A stretch of 64,000 nucleotides of DNA from Zoroaster sp. YZ-2022 (GCA_029582265.1 CM055828.1:17433430-17497429), one strand, 5' to 3'. Numbered from the stretch's first letter, positions 42,256-53,769 are shown. Program-made: numbers and translations. Notes: a model not told the origin generated them from the letters alone.

Positions 42256-45200
42256 ATGCTCCTCAATGCAATTGAAGTTGGCAATCCGTTTGTTTTGAAT
42301 GAACAAAATGGTAAGTAAAAGTGTTGGCCTATGTTTATAAAGGGAATTTCATAGTAATAACCTTATTTTGTAACATGAATCATGATACTGTAATTAATGC
42401 ACTCAGAAGATTTGATAATTTTGTGTATTATTGGTAGAATTTTTCATTTTATTTTCAACCATCTAATAAGAAAGTGCCAAAACAATTCATAGATGTTATC
42501 ATGGAGTTGTGAATGATCCAAGTGCATTGCCTGTTCTGCAGCAACAATCCTTGCAATTTAATTGTATGGAACTTGAAAAATAGTCTGTCATGAATGCATT
42601 ACATAAAAATGTACCATCATGTTTGGGGTGTCTATATATTTTTGCTTTAGTGGACAGACATATCTTTTATGTTGCTCACTAAAGATGGATTTGAATAATA
42701 ATTGGTCACATAAAGGCAAAATCACATGTTTTGTTTTCATTGCCTATAGAGTGTAATTTCTCCTGTGGGAGACTGATGGGTGATATTAAATAATTGCTTT
42801 ATTATTTGCTTCATTCTCTGCTTAATTTAGCAGATTGGAATTCAGTGGAAATTCTGTTCAGGTACATGTGTGTCACAAATAAGGTTATTACATATAGATC
42901 ATTTACGACTTACGATTTAATCCAAGATGGACCATCCATTTAGTTGGTTGAAATAAACGCACATACTATTTATATTACATTTCATAATGTTGTTTCTTGT
43001 CAGATATCTCCTATGAGGAAGAACCTATGGAAATTGAAGAGGCATCTGTACATGAAATAGATTATGGGCATGGTGACAACGATGATGTTCATAACAACGA
43101 TGATGCTGTACATGAAACCAACGCTGTTCATGACAACGATGAATGTACATGAAACCAACGCTGTTCATGACAACGATGACGCTGTACATGAAACCAACGC
43201 TGTTCATGACAACGATGATGCTGTTCATGACAACGATGATGCTGTTCATGACAACGATGATGCTGTACATGAAACCAACGCTGTTCATGACAACGATGAC
43301 ACTGTACATGAAACCAACGCTGTTCATGACAACGATGATGCTGTACATGAAACCAACGCTGTTCATGACAATGATGACGCTGTACATGAAACCAACACTT
43401 CATGACAACGATGATGCTGTACATGAAACCAACGCTGTTCATGACAATGATGACGCTGTACATGAAACCAACACTTCATGACAACGATGATGCTGTACAT
43501 GAAACCAACGCTGTTCATGACATGATGACGTTGTACATGAAACCAACACTGTTCATGACAACGATGATGCTGCTGCTGTACATGAAATCAATGCTGTTCA
43601 TGTCGATGATATACATGACAACGATGGTGTTGCAAAACAACGTATGTCAAATCTCATATTCCTTTTTCTCAATTAATCTTCATTATTAAAACAATTGTTA
43701 AACATACATTGTATAATCATATTCTTCCACCATCCAGAGCTTTCTAATGTATGCCTACCACATTTTTAATTAGTCAAGGAAATCTTTATTTTTGAATTTT
43801 TTTAAATAAATTATTTTGTATTTATTATGCATGCACAGTGCACATTAATGACACATGAACATACCGTATTTACTTCATCTTGCTCCATTATTTTTATCTT
43901 TCAAAAATGTTCGATTTTGAAATTTTTTTCTTTTGAAATGTTAGTATTAAATAATGCAGATTTCTCCTCTTATCATTGCATTGCAGCTCCAAAGAAAAAC
44001 ATCGCAAAGAACACACTGCAGAAGGAAATGCTTCGAGAAGGTGTCAGAGGAAATGCGGAAAAAACATATGGAGTGACTACTGGCATCTTGATCACCAAAG
44101 AAGCCATGATTGGCTTTATCACAACGTTAAGGAAAAGGCAAAGAAAATTGCATCTAAGGGATGGGACAAAGTCTCCAAGAGAAACAACTCAGGATCATGG
44201 TTCATGTGTGGATTTTAAGTATGTAAGATATTTTTCCTACCCCCTGGTCTTTACCTTGGTGTCATTTGAATGGAAATTTACATGAAATTATTTTTCATAC
44301 ACTCTTGCCAGGTGCTATATAATTGGATGCTCTTTTTCATATGCCATAATTCCATAAACTTGATCACCTGATTGTAAAACAATGCCTTGTTCCATTTTCC
44401 GCACGATATAAATGCAGTTATTATAAGGTGTCCTTTTTCTGCCTTGCCTCCTGCTTAGGACGCATCCTGCTTAGTTAGCCTATACTGTAACACTTTCCTT
44501 CTAAATTGCTCAGCTGATGTTCATTAATGTTTCAGAAGAGGAATGGCCCTTCAGTTGCAGAGGAACAGCATGACTGTACGACGTGTTTGGCGCTTGAAGA
44601 AATAAAGCAGGAAAACAGAAAACTTAGAAAGTTGAACATTAAGCTTCAACAAAGGCTACTTGACAAACTGAAGGTATGTTTTATAACGCCGGGAAAATGA
44701 GTCTAGATCAAAATTTTCAAATTGGGCTATCAATAAGAGTAGAAATGGTATATTACCAGCTTTTATTTAGTGTGTTTGGTTTGAGTAACAAATTGAAACC
44801 TAGCAAAAAGAAATTGTTTTTGGAGAACAGGCATTTGAAGTGGGTTTAGACAATTGCTTTCCTTTATATAAATTACACAAGACAATTTATAGAGACAAAT
44901 TTACCAAGTAGGAACACAATAATGGGATGATTCAAGTCACAGTAATTAACTGCTTTAAAAATAGGTGTTGTTAATGCCTTGTTTGGGTCATACAGAGTCA
45001 TAAACATTAGCATGGAGGCTACTCAAAACCTCAAGTGTTGTTTTCGCCTAACTCTGAAAATTAACTTCAAGTGCTATATTGTTTTAATTCAGAGAAAGAT
45101 CAAACTGACTACCAAGCACCATCACTTCGCCAGTCAACAGCTGTCGCCCCTACTCCTGCTGTCGCCCTTGCAAAATAATGATCCATCAGAAGGTGCTGCC

Positions 45201-45714
45201 AGCACCACTGCTATTCAAGATAAACATGTAATATTACACAGGGTTAATGGCCATGAACGTGACAGATAGTTTGTCTTCTCCTAAACCAAACTAGATATTA
45301 TGCCGCTTCAATTTTCACAAGTTGTTCTTGTACTATTTCTAGTCACCCTTCTCATCCAAACTAAGTAATGCAGTATAAAATTTCACATTTTCTTTCTTGT
45401 AGCGTTTACAACCGCAGGACTTGGTGATACTGGAAAGAAAAAGAAAACCATCGCTATTTACCAAAATTCTACAGATAAGATTTTGTGGTAAGTTGCGTCA
45501 CTCCTCACAGGATGGGAAAACACCTAATAATAGAGGGACCAACTCAGCTCGAACAACAATAGATCCCAATACAGTCAGTGCCATTAAGGCTTTAGTACGC
45601 CAACGATATGGCCAGGCAGAGGTTTCAAAGGTAAACCGTTATATTATTGAGAAGATAACTTGCGTAAGAGAATCGCAAAGAATACAGAATCATAAAGGCA
45701 CAAAGGTTTCTTAG
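42256..45714 (+). CDS. Acidic repeat / coiled-coil protein with BEN-like C-terminus, six exons
   Basis: Candidate host gene with exons 42256-42310, 43004-43641, 43987-44218, 44541-44673, 45093-45227 and 45403-45714, all at GT/AG sites with compatible phases. Exons 1-2 give MLLNAIEVGNPFVLNEQ and YEEEPMEIEEASVHEID, then an acidic minisatellite (VHDNDDAVHETNA). Exon 3 is basic. Exon 4 is a likely coiled coil (EEIKQENRKLRKLNIKLQQR). Exon 6 has TTIDPNTVSAIKALVRQRYG and VNRYIIEKITCVRESQ, which recall the last helices of a BEN domain (a DNA-binding fold of chromatin regulators). The BEN assignment is family-pattern inference. The repeat exon is out of frame at several points as assembled (first stop at 43149), so the copy is either misassembled or decayed. 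Confidence 0.5.
43076..43625 (+). repeat. Coding minisatellite, 30/36-bp units
   Basis: Units alternate between CATGACAACGATGATGCTGT and ACATGAAACCAACGCTGTT, encoding HDNDDAV and HETNAV. About eighteen units lie within exon 2 of the BEN-like gene. Several units lack a few bases (43140, 43399, 43475, 43520), which shifts the frame. Confidence 0.9.
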
Positions 45715-46447
45715 AATTCTGCGGTTTGCTGTCAAATGTCAGTATGAGTGTATAAAATAGACTTGTGATTTTACTTACTGGTACATGTGCAGTATGTTAT
45801 AGGTGTACATGTATGTGGGTACAATGGTCATTCTGAGCAGAGCTGTCAAAATGTTGTAAACTGGACTTGGTTGTTAAAGATTTATAGCCCAATCTTTTGG
45901 CTGATTTGACCCAAAATATTTGATTTAAATTTTAAATAGCTCTTTTGATGTACTTTTGACCGTTTTAACAATTTCTTTCATGAAAAAAGGTATTTATTAA
46001 TGGTAATAACAGTGTGAGGACCTGGTCTGCGTGGTAGGGACCTTGGTTGGTGGCTGGCTGCTGTTAATGGACTGAGCCGAATAACAGCAGCCAGCCACCA
46101 ACCCGGTCATTACCACGCAGTGAAGAAGGATCACAAAAGAAGAAAGAATTTGTAAAGTTATTTTATGAAGCCATGACGCTGATTTCATCAAGAAAAGGTT
46201 GGTGATAATGAGAGAGAGAGGGGGGGGGGGGGAGAAAACAGATTTTTAAAGTCAGTGTTTCACCATCCCTTTAAAGTAGAATGTGTTATCATTAAATAAA
46301 ATGTCACCCCTTGCCTTAAAGGGGCAGTATCTTCACGATCAAACCAGGTTTTCCCACAGGGTATACAATTGATGTACATGTACACAGTACTAGTTTAAGT
46401 TGCTCTATGGTTTAAGATTAACACAGTGACTGAAAATTAATGTCTCA
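45715..46447. other. Intergenic; contains a 40-bp-arm hairpin and a G-run
   Basis: Arms 46027-46066 and 46082-46120 (GGTTGGTGGCTGGCTGCTGT against ACAGCAGCCAGCCACCAACC) form a strong hairpin with a ~15-base loop. A GA/G-run lies at 46209-46233. No gene recognised. Confidence 0.7.
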
Positions 46448-46695
46448 TTTGTTTCTATGTGGTCGCCCTAAAGGTGGGGGCATGACTATACTGTACTATG
46501 TGGTCGTCCCATGGGGTGTTTATACTACATCATTTCTATGTGGTCGCCCTAAAGGTGGAGCATGACTATACTGTACTATATGTGGTCGTCCCATGGGGTG
46601 TTTGTACTTTATACTACCTCATTTCTATGTGGTCGCCCTAAAGGTGGAGCATGACTATACTGTACTATGCGGTCGTCCCATGGGGTGTTTATACT
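46448..46695. repeat. Three-unit tandem repeat (~80-85 bp)
   Basis: Each unit holds CTATGTGGTCGCCCTAAAGG, CATGACTATACTGTACTAT and GGTCGTCCCATGGGGTGTTT. It ends six bases before the LTR start, so the retroelement inserted at or beside the array. Confidence 0.85.
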
Positions 46696-46701
46696 TGATA
46701 C

Positions 46702-47513
46702 TGTAACAGATGTGCATTCAATGGTGGACACATTCTTAAAAACGCATACTTGTGGAGCACCCTCTTTAGAAATCTCTTGTGGAGACCTTTTGTCCCTATT
46801 GTCTTGGGTCTCCACAATAATCCAGGTATGAGCACGTTCAATCTTTTTTAAACTGGCTGGGGCCAGGAGAGCTTTTGTTTTGTTTCTTTAGAATTGAGTT
46901 AGTTAAAGGGGATTACTTGGGATTAGGTTTTATTGTGTTTCTTCTACCAGCCAAGTTCCTTTTCTTACCAGCCATTTATTTGCATAGAGTTTCTTTGGGG
47001 GGTTAGTCTGGCGGGCAGAGGCTGGGTATAAAAGCTTAGTGGTGCTGGTGGGGCGTTGGCAGTGCATTTCAAACATCGACATGTGAGTGTTGGAGGCAAC
47101 CATTCTTTTTGAGGGTTCTGTTGAGTTTAATTTATGGTTTCAGGTATGGTTTCTAAATAATTTTTATAAGTTCCCTCATAGTTATTTCTGGCGTGTTATC
47201 ATTTTTTTATTAGGCACGTTTAGTGCAAGGTACACCAGCCCCCCTAGCACCACTCGCTTACTTGGTCTCTGCCCCCATTAATTTATCCAACATTAGTTCA
47301 TAAGCACTTTAATTATTACTGTATGTACATGATTTCATTATTTAATTAAATCTTTCCAAGTGACTGGAGGGCCCTCCGGATTTCCTGTTTGCCATGCGTG
47401 GGTCATTGTTGTTGCTTTGTGGCTTATTTTAGTAATTCTTGTTTTTTTTTTAGAATGTGCGTAGTCGCTGCCCTTCCGGGCAGCCTCACGCTTTGACCAC
47501 TTGGTCCGTTACA
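46702..47513 (+). mobile_element. 5' LTR of a Ty3/gypsy-type retrotransposon
   Basis: Starts TGTAACAG and ends CCGTTACA, a 6-bp inverted terminus with canonical TG...CA. It contains a TATAAAAG box at 47027-47034. It is 812 bp and followed after four bases by the primer-binding site. No second LTR is in the window, because the element is cut at 49233. Confidence 0.75.
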
Positions 47514-47517
47514 AATT

Positions 47518-47536
47518 TGGTGGCAGCGGTGGGATT
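47518..47536 (+). promoter_or_regulatory. Primer-binding site for tRNA-Leu
   Basis: TGGTGGCAGCGGTGGGATT is complementary to the 3' end of animal tRNA-Leu(AAG type), including CCA. It lies four bases after the LTR end, as expected for minus-strand priming. Confidence 0.8.
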
Positions 47537-47567
47537 AAACAATTTAAAAACAAATTAATAATTTACC

Positions 47568-48684
47568 ATGGCACGCAGGAAAACCTCCGGTATTGGCCTT
47601 TCAGTCACTGATGATGAAGACATTTTAGGAAAATCATTAATAAATACTAGATCTGTAAGGAACTATATAGCTGACTTAGAGGCGGAGATAAGTTCATTAT
47701 ATAGTGAAGTGGTGCAAGGTCCAGCTGCGGAACGGGACTCATTGGCTGTCGGTGATCAAAATTCCAAATTGCCTCCAGCCCCTGGGCAACCGATAGCCAA
47801 TGAGCCTACCCTCTTTAGGACTATGTTTGGCGGTTCAACACCTTTAGACCATGTAACTATGCGTACAAAGAAAACCTCAAAATCCAGTAAAACTAATGCA
47901 AATCCAAACACAATTTATGTAGAATGAATGCAGCCACGTGTACCTGCAAATTATGATGGGTCTTCGGACTTTAAAGACTGGCTCGTACATTTCGAATTGT
48001 GTGCGGAGTTGAACAGTTGGGACGCAACTCTGAAGGTTAAACATTTTGCAGTGAGTTTGAGGGGGGGAGGCATTGAAGTTTTATAGGAATATGCCTGAGG
48101 GAGGTAAAACAGATTTTGTTAAGATGATTGATGAATTTCGTGCACGCTTCAGCCCAAGTCATGGTGCAGATACTTATCGGTCTCGTTTAAAACAACGAGA
48201 ACGACAAAGTGGCGAGAAACTTGCAGCCTTAGCACAAGACATCCGGCGTCTTGTAGCTAATGCATATAGTAGCATGGGCACTGACAGTAGAGAAAGTGTA
48301 GCAGTTGGTTATTTTGTTGATGCGCTACGCCCGAAAGCCATTCGCGCTGAAGTACGCCGTGCAGATCCAGCCACACTGCAGGTAGCACTCAAAATAGCTC
48401 AGCGTGAAGAGGATATTTTTGTTGCAGAAAATGACAATAATACCGAGACCCCACAGCGCGTAGCCATTTTAAAAGAGCCTGAAACAAAAAGTTTGCCTCA
48501 AACTACACTTGAAGATAGGATTACTAAACTAGAAGAGATGGTTAATCAACAGGTCAAAGTAGTGCAGGAACTGGTAGAACAACGCCTCCGACGACAGAAC
48601 ATAATTTGTCACAACTGTGGGAAGGCGGGTCATGTTAAAAGGTTTTGTAGAGCACCTTCTAAGGCGTCAAGTCAGGAAAACTAG
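47568..48684 (+). pseudogene. gag: gag polyprotein, frame-broken
   Basis: Forms the retrotransposon particle. The first ORF (47568-47927) begins MARRKTSGIGLSVTDDED, directly after the primer site, and ends in a stop. A short second stretch (47928-48070) reads PANYDGSSDFKDWLVHFEL, the usual start of a Ty3-type capsid, then the frame changes near a G-run at 48060-48068. The third ORF (48073-48684) holds the capsid-like region (FYRNMPEGGKTDFVKMIDEF, LAQDIRRLVANAY), a likely coiled coil, and a CCHC zinc knuckle (CHNCGKAGHVKRFC, about residues 181-194). Leucine-zipper-like helices precede the knuckle. Break points suggest a non-functional copy. Confidence 0.8.
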
Positions 48685-48758
48685 GGCCGGTTGTATCTGG
48701 GGTCGACATACAACCCACAACAAATTTTCAGACCCGTAATCCTCTTAATCATACAGCA

Positions 48759-49232
48759 ATGTTTGTATTTGTTTCAATCTTTGGTATTGATGTCAAGATG
48801 TTGATTGATACCGGTTCTTCCCAAACTGTCATAAACTCACAGATTTTTCAGTTACTTCCAGAAAGTATTAGAGAGTAAATCATTTCTTGTGACCTTTCTA
48901 TGACAACGGCAACGGGAGCTCCCTCAGAGTTGATGGCTAGGTACCAGTGATACTTCAGCTAGGTAGACTGAAGGTTCATAATGATGTAGTTGTGGCAGAC
49001 ATTCAGCCATCGGGGATACTGGGAATAGATTTTCTTCAATGTCATGACAGCATCATCAACCCAGGTAGAGGTGAGCTTACCATCGATGGTGTGGTTATCC
49101 GTGGTATTAAAGAGACAGATACTCCCATCTATTGCCGCATTGTTTTAGATCAGACTGTGACTATTCAGCCAGGCCGAGAGTCTACTCCCGGGTAAGGTGA
49201 CGGTTAGAGGAGGGTCGTCCCTGGGTATGATT
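48759..49232 (+). pseudogene. Retropepsin-like aspartic protease, truncated
   Basis: Cleaves the element's polyproteins. The first part (48759-48878) has the active-site motif LIDTGSSQTVIN. After a stop, a second reading (from about 48940) holds GILGIDFLQ, the conserved C-terminal protease loop, and ends with VTVRGGSSLGMIK in a shifted frame. The coding sequence stops where the inverted-repeat element begins (49234). Reverse transcriptase, RNase H and integrase are absent. Confidence 0.75.
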
Positions 49233-49233
49233 A

Positions 49234-49397
49234 AATTTCAGTAAACAGACACAGATCACAGAACCTTTTTTTCTGTAAACAGTTGGTTTTATAAAAAAAT
49301 ATTAATTAACTAAATCTATATTTGAATATGCTTTAGAACCTTTCTACAAACAGGGTACTTTACTCAAGATTCAATTTTTTGTTCAATATTAGTTGGA
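49234..49397 (+). repeat. Left terminal inverted repeat
   Basis: Shares with the right arm, on the opposite strand, CACAGAACC, TTTTTCTGTAAACAGT, GGTTTTATAAAAAAAT, AACTAAATCTA, TTTGAATATGCTTT, CTACAAACAGGGTA and CAATATTAGTT, in order. Confidence 0.85.
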
Positions 49398-50898
49398 CAT
49401 ATACAGACTCCGCATTGTGGTAAACACGGACGGAAATGCAGAAACGGCTAAAGAACACAGAATTTGACAAACTGCACAGAATTTCACGGCAACCCTACAA
49501 AATGAATAGAAATAAACTTTTGAGTGCAAATATGGTTTAATGTTTTTTTATTTAAATTCTTGGTGAGCAATCTCAAAATTCTGCCATATGAAATTAGTGT
49601 GGATCGTGCAGTCTATTTGTACATGTTTTCCTATCCGTTCGCAGGGGTCCAGACCACAGAGGAATGGTCCGTGCTGGTACCCAGTAAACTACATGTCATT
49701 GGCAATAGCTTGTACATTGGGACCTGCGATATATTCACATTGTAATTGTGCTGCGTACGTCCACATTCTCAAAACATGGCAATGAAATTGAAGGCTCTGC
49801 TGTCTCGAAAATTGGGAAACAAGACATTATCACCAGACCTTAGGGCAAGACAATATCCGCAAGGAGGTTTTATGTTTCTGCAACCAACTTTTATTCTGCA
49901 ACATTATCGCTGTAAAGATAGTTTCTGATCACATCGCCAGCAAAATGCAAGGTTTGTATGCACTTACCATTTCTCTCCTCACTGGCTCTGGAATAGCTAG
50001 CTGCACATTGACTACTGGAAGGTACATCAATAAAAAGCAAAACATTGATTCAACAATGTCACAAACATTGAATACTTGAATACATGCGAACACTACGCTG
50101 TTACATAGGTAATTTGTGTGAAATAAAGTACCCAATCTCAGACAATGCACACGTTTCTGAATGCAGGCCTGGAATTTGGAAATTAGGGCAATGCCACTTT
50201 GGCTATTGACCTGTAACCTCAAATTATGGAGAGTACCTACGCCATTCAATTAAGCACCAAGGCCAAGTAATATTAAAACATTTATTAATATAGCATGTAT
50301 GGACACGATGGACGAGAACGTTTGTGCTGCACGCTGAATCCTTAGCTGCCTGGCCCAAGTGTGATAGTTGGTACCCACTCATAAAAAGAACAATTTTAAC
50401 ACCATGCATTCAGCAATTAGTTTCTGTGCACAGTTCGACATTTTATAAACTATTCGTAATCAGTTGTGCCACCCAATTTGAAGCTAGCATCAAGTAAAGT
50501 TAACTTCAATATGAGTGTAGTATGTGCAGCGCTCAAGTTACTTGTGTGGGCGAATGGAACATTGTTATTGCACATATTTTGCTCATACAATTGGGGGATA
50601 CCTGAGCCAGAAGCAATCATTAAATGAGTGGCACCAGCGTCAGTGATACGTACAGCATGCCAAAAATTAATGAACCCATATCAAACCTTGTAGATTTTTT
50701 CAGAATATGTCGCTATCACCCAGGCAAAGAGCAAATGAATGCATGCCTGGTGGATTTTGTAAAATAAAAGGGCACAATGTTTTCTGAAGGACACTTTAGC
50801 CAATGCACATCCAGGCCTGTGCACGATATAATTTTTCTTTTTCTCGAGACGGAAGAATGCCTACTAACAAACCCTTGTAACATAAACTGTATTTTAAA
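49398..50898. other. Non-coding part of the recombinase element
   Basis: About 1.5 kb between the left inverted repeat and the end of the recombinase gene. Short ORFs on both strands have no domain. It probably represents the 3' untranslated or internal non-coding region of the element. Confidence 0.5.
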
Positions 50899-53085
50899 TT
50901 AAATTAACTTACCTTCATCTATAGTGAGTAGTCTTTTTCCGACAACTGTGAGTTCTTTTAATGCCAAAGGAGTCTGGTAGATATTTCTGTTCGTCTCTTC
51001 AGAGTGCCCAAGATGCTTGTAAATAAACTGCCGATCTTTTTCCGGAACATCCATCAATGCAAACATAGTGCTGACCCTGTGTCTGTTTTTCGTCGCAGTT
51101 ATTACAGACTTATTGCCAAGTTTCGCCTTTTCACATACACTGTTGACTGCATGCCAGCCAGACACGTGATTATCAGACCCATTTGTGCTCGGGAAAAGAA
51201 ATGGATTATTTTCGCCAAGGACAACAACAGACTGAGCATCCTTGTTCACAACTTCCGAACTGCTTCAAGTGTCTTTCGGAAACAGAACCGGGACCAGGTG
51301 TTTGTTCCCTTTACCACTTTGATATGCAATCTTGAAAGCATCTGTGAGTGCTTTGTCAATGGGGTCAAGAGCTTCTATTTGACTGTTGTCAATCCAGACA
51401 CCCTTCTCAGCATCCTCCCACTCCCGACGAAGTAGCCGAGATGGTTCTCCCCCTCTTCTAGCGTTAAACAAAGTCAACCGACATACTACCAAATCTCTCA
51501 ACTCAACGTAGCTGTTAGAATCCCAAAAGTCATATTCATCCGTAGTGATTTCGTGCATTCTTGTGATGGTGTATTGGCGCAATTTTCTGATGTCTTCTTC
51601 ACGCGGCAAGGCCTCTGGTCGTCTCAAACGAATTTGTCTCTGCTGATTGACCTTGTATGTGGCATCACCAAAGATGTAGTTGTGGTTGAGTTCCAAGACA
51701 GACACAAACTTGTCTACATCAGCTGCCTGTTTGTCGTTGTCCTCTATTAAGTACAAGGCCTTCAGAATCTTACTGCTGGACTTGATGAGATAGTATAACC
51801 CAAGCTTTAACCCTGCTTTAATCTGGCTGGATTCACTATTTTCCGAAGATGTGTACACGTCTAGTGCTTCGTCGAGATGACGAAAGTTGTTCCGTCTATC
51901 CAAATCGGATAGGTTTCCTTCTTTTATTGGAAGGGCTCCAAGTGTCTGTTCTTTATCTACCATATGGAGGTACAGGCTGGCCAGCCGTCTCATATCAGTC
52001 ATAACTGATCTACGCACTTCCGTCTTTTTGTCTGCCTTCCTTTCTGCTTATACCAAAGCCTCCGCCCTAATTTTAGGAGCACAGAATCAGTGGTGCATAC
52101 CTTACCAACTCTGTCTTGTCTGAACTTATTTAGGATGTCCTTCACAAATTCTCCTGCATAGTCTTCGTCACATTGCAGTAGAGTTACCGGCACTGGTGCA
52201 GAAGGGGGACAACCTTCAGACTTCTCTTGACATCTGCTTGAGTGTCTTTTAATATAGGATGTTGAATAAAACCCATTACAAATACTGCACATTACCAAGG
52301 CGGTGTCCTTCACTGACATGCGTTCTCTTTGGTATTTTGGATGTTCTATTTTTGCAGCAGCCTTGTTTACTGTCAAGATACCCTCCTTCTTAAACTGTTC
52401 AAACATTGCTGTTCTCATCTTAAGCGGAAGTCCTAAGGCATCCTTCACTCTATCATTCTTGCATGTTGTTTTGCAATATGTTGTTTTGCAATATGTTGTA
52501 GTAAGTTTTGACTTAGCCGTATTGCAAAAATGCACAGTCTGTATGGTTTCTTATACGGTTTGTTTTGTTGTCACTTCTGGCATTTTCTGGCATATCTTGG
52601 CCGGATTCCATCGCGATTTCCTCAACCACACCCAGCATTCTCTGGTTCAGAATCAGAAGACTCACTTGGGAGGTAGGAGATATCACTATCTGAGACGCTT
52701 TCAGAAATGACACTACTTCGATCATCATCTTTACATGTGCTCTCTTCCTGATGCTGGATACCACTTGACGAGTCAAGAGACTCTGATGACGGTTTTGCAG
52801 CACCTCTTCATGGTGGATTAACAAGTCACCTTCTACGTCTGTGTCCTCCTGGTCACTTTGCTGGACAGTGCCATCTAATATGGCATTCATCAAGTTCAGT
52901 GCATTTGAAGAAGTTGTCTGCAAGGTGTTCCTGGGTATGTGATCTGCTTCATCTGGTGGGATAGATGTTGTGGGGTCTGCACCAACATCGTCATCTTTGC
53001 ATGTGCTCTCTTCCCGATGCTGGATATCACCTGGCGGGTCAACAGATGCTGCAAGGTCTGCATCGTCATATTCCTAAGTAAACAG
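50899..53085 (-). pseudogene. Crypton-like tyrosine recombinase, broken
   Basis: A DNA strand-exchange enzyme of the tyrosine recombinase class. The N-terminal part (53085 to about 52540) is acidic and Ser-rich (VSDSDISYLPSESSDS) with an internal duplication of EESTCKDDD. A C2HC zinc finger follows (CSICNGFYSTSYIKRHSSRC), then a long helical region. The catalytic domain has box I arginine in FNARRGGEPSRLL, a box II arginine in TKNRHRVSTMFA, HLGHS, and a candidate nucleophile tyrosine in NRNIYQTPLA. Frame changes lie near 52790 and 52025, and there is an in-frame TGA at 51265-51267. Without them the product would be about 700 residues, similar to fish and cnidarian Crypton-derived proteins. 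An acceptor-like CTTAG at 53086 suggests an upstream exon, not identified. Confidence 0.75.
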
Positions 53086-53451
53086 TCCAGAAAAATACAA
53101 CATGCAACATTAAAGATATTGCCCGTACTCATCCAAAAACTTCATTTGTTCTCCCTGTGAATGATACATGGTACACTGAATGTGGTACACTTACAAGTAC
53201 ACTGTTCATAATACAGTCCACAGGTCATCCGTCTGAGTTAAACCGGGTGTGGTCTACTTTATTCTCTCTACACACCATGTTAAAAGATAAACCCGAAGCG
53301 GTTTAAAGATAAACTCTCCAGCTCCAGTCTTTTTGGGGTTAACCCTGATTCGGTCCAACTTTAAAACTGTTCAGACACACAGAGTTCAACTCGATACGGT
53401 TCAACCGTGAGATAAACCTACTTTAGTACTGTATCTGAATGACCCCTTTAA

Positions 53452-53599
53452 GTCTAACTAATATTGGAAAAAAATTGATACTGAAAAATACCCTGTTTGT
53501 AGAAAAGCATATTCAAATGTAGATTTAGTTAATTTTTTTATAAAACCCACTGTTTACAGAAAAATGGTTCTGTGATCTTTGTGTCTGTTTAATGAAATT
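53452..53599 (-). repeat. Right terminal inverted repeat
   Basis: Reverse complement of 49234-49397, slightly shorter because of small deletions (for example, it lacks the left arm's AATATT insertion in the A/T run). The arms are about 80-85% alike by eye. Confidence 0.85.
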
Positions 53600-53710
53600 A
53601 TTAAATGTAAATTTTACTCTAGTTTAAATCTATATTTACAAGAACTTCATCTGTTTAAAAATAAAATAATGTCATGTGTTGCTATTAACAGGGTTTTTCT
53701 TTTCATTTAG

Positions 53711-53769
53711 AAACCACTTCAACCGCATCTCGACCCAGTCACCAATGGTTCCGGAGCTCAACTCAAAAG
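53711..53769 (+). CDS. Candidate exon of an unrecognised host gene
   Basis: TTTAG acceptor ending at 53710, donor GTAATT at 53770. In the frame that joins the next exon in phase it reads NHFNRISTQSPMVPELNSK. There is no domain here. It lies 110 bp beyond the recombinase element. Confidence 0.4.

Larger units (their letters stand above)
49234..53599 (-). mobile_element. 4,366-bp element with ~165-bp terminal inverted repeats and a tyrosine recombinase
   Basis: The left terminus, 49234-49397, starts AATTTCAGTAAACAGACAC. The right terminus, 53452-53599, ends GTCTGTTTAATGAAATT. They are reverse complements with scattered mismatches and small indels over about 165 bp. ATTA flanks both sides (49230-49233, 53600-53603), a candidate 4-bp target duplication. 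The left flank is retrotransposon protease sequence, so the element landed inside that older insertion. The only coding content is the minus-strand tyrosine recombinase (50899-53085). Known Cryptons carry this enzyme class but generally no terminal inverted repeats, so the combination is noteworthy. Confidence 0.65.

Noticed and set aside
43025..43463. Antisense ORFs in the acidic minisatellite
   Set aside because: Repeats without stops in several frames produce them; the sense frame has flanking exons and splice sites.
50899..53085. Recombinase as a bacterial integrase contaminant or prophage
   Set aside because: It has a C2HC finger, a long acidic N-terminus and eukaryotic flanks, and belongs to the Crypton-like group.
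49233..53602. Inverted arms as LTRs of the gag-containing element
   Set aside because: LTRs are direct repeats. The arms are inverted, and the true 5' LTR with primer site is at 46702-47513.
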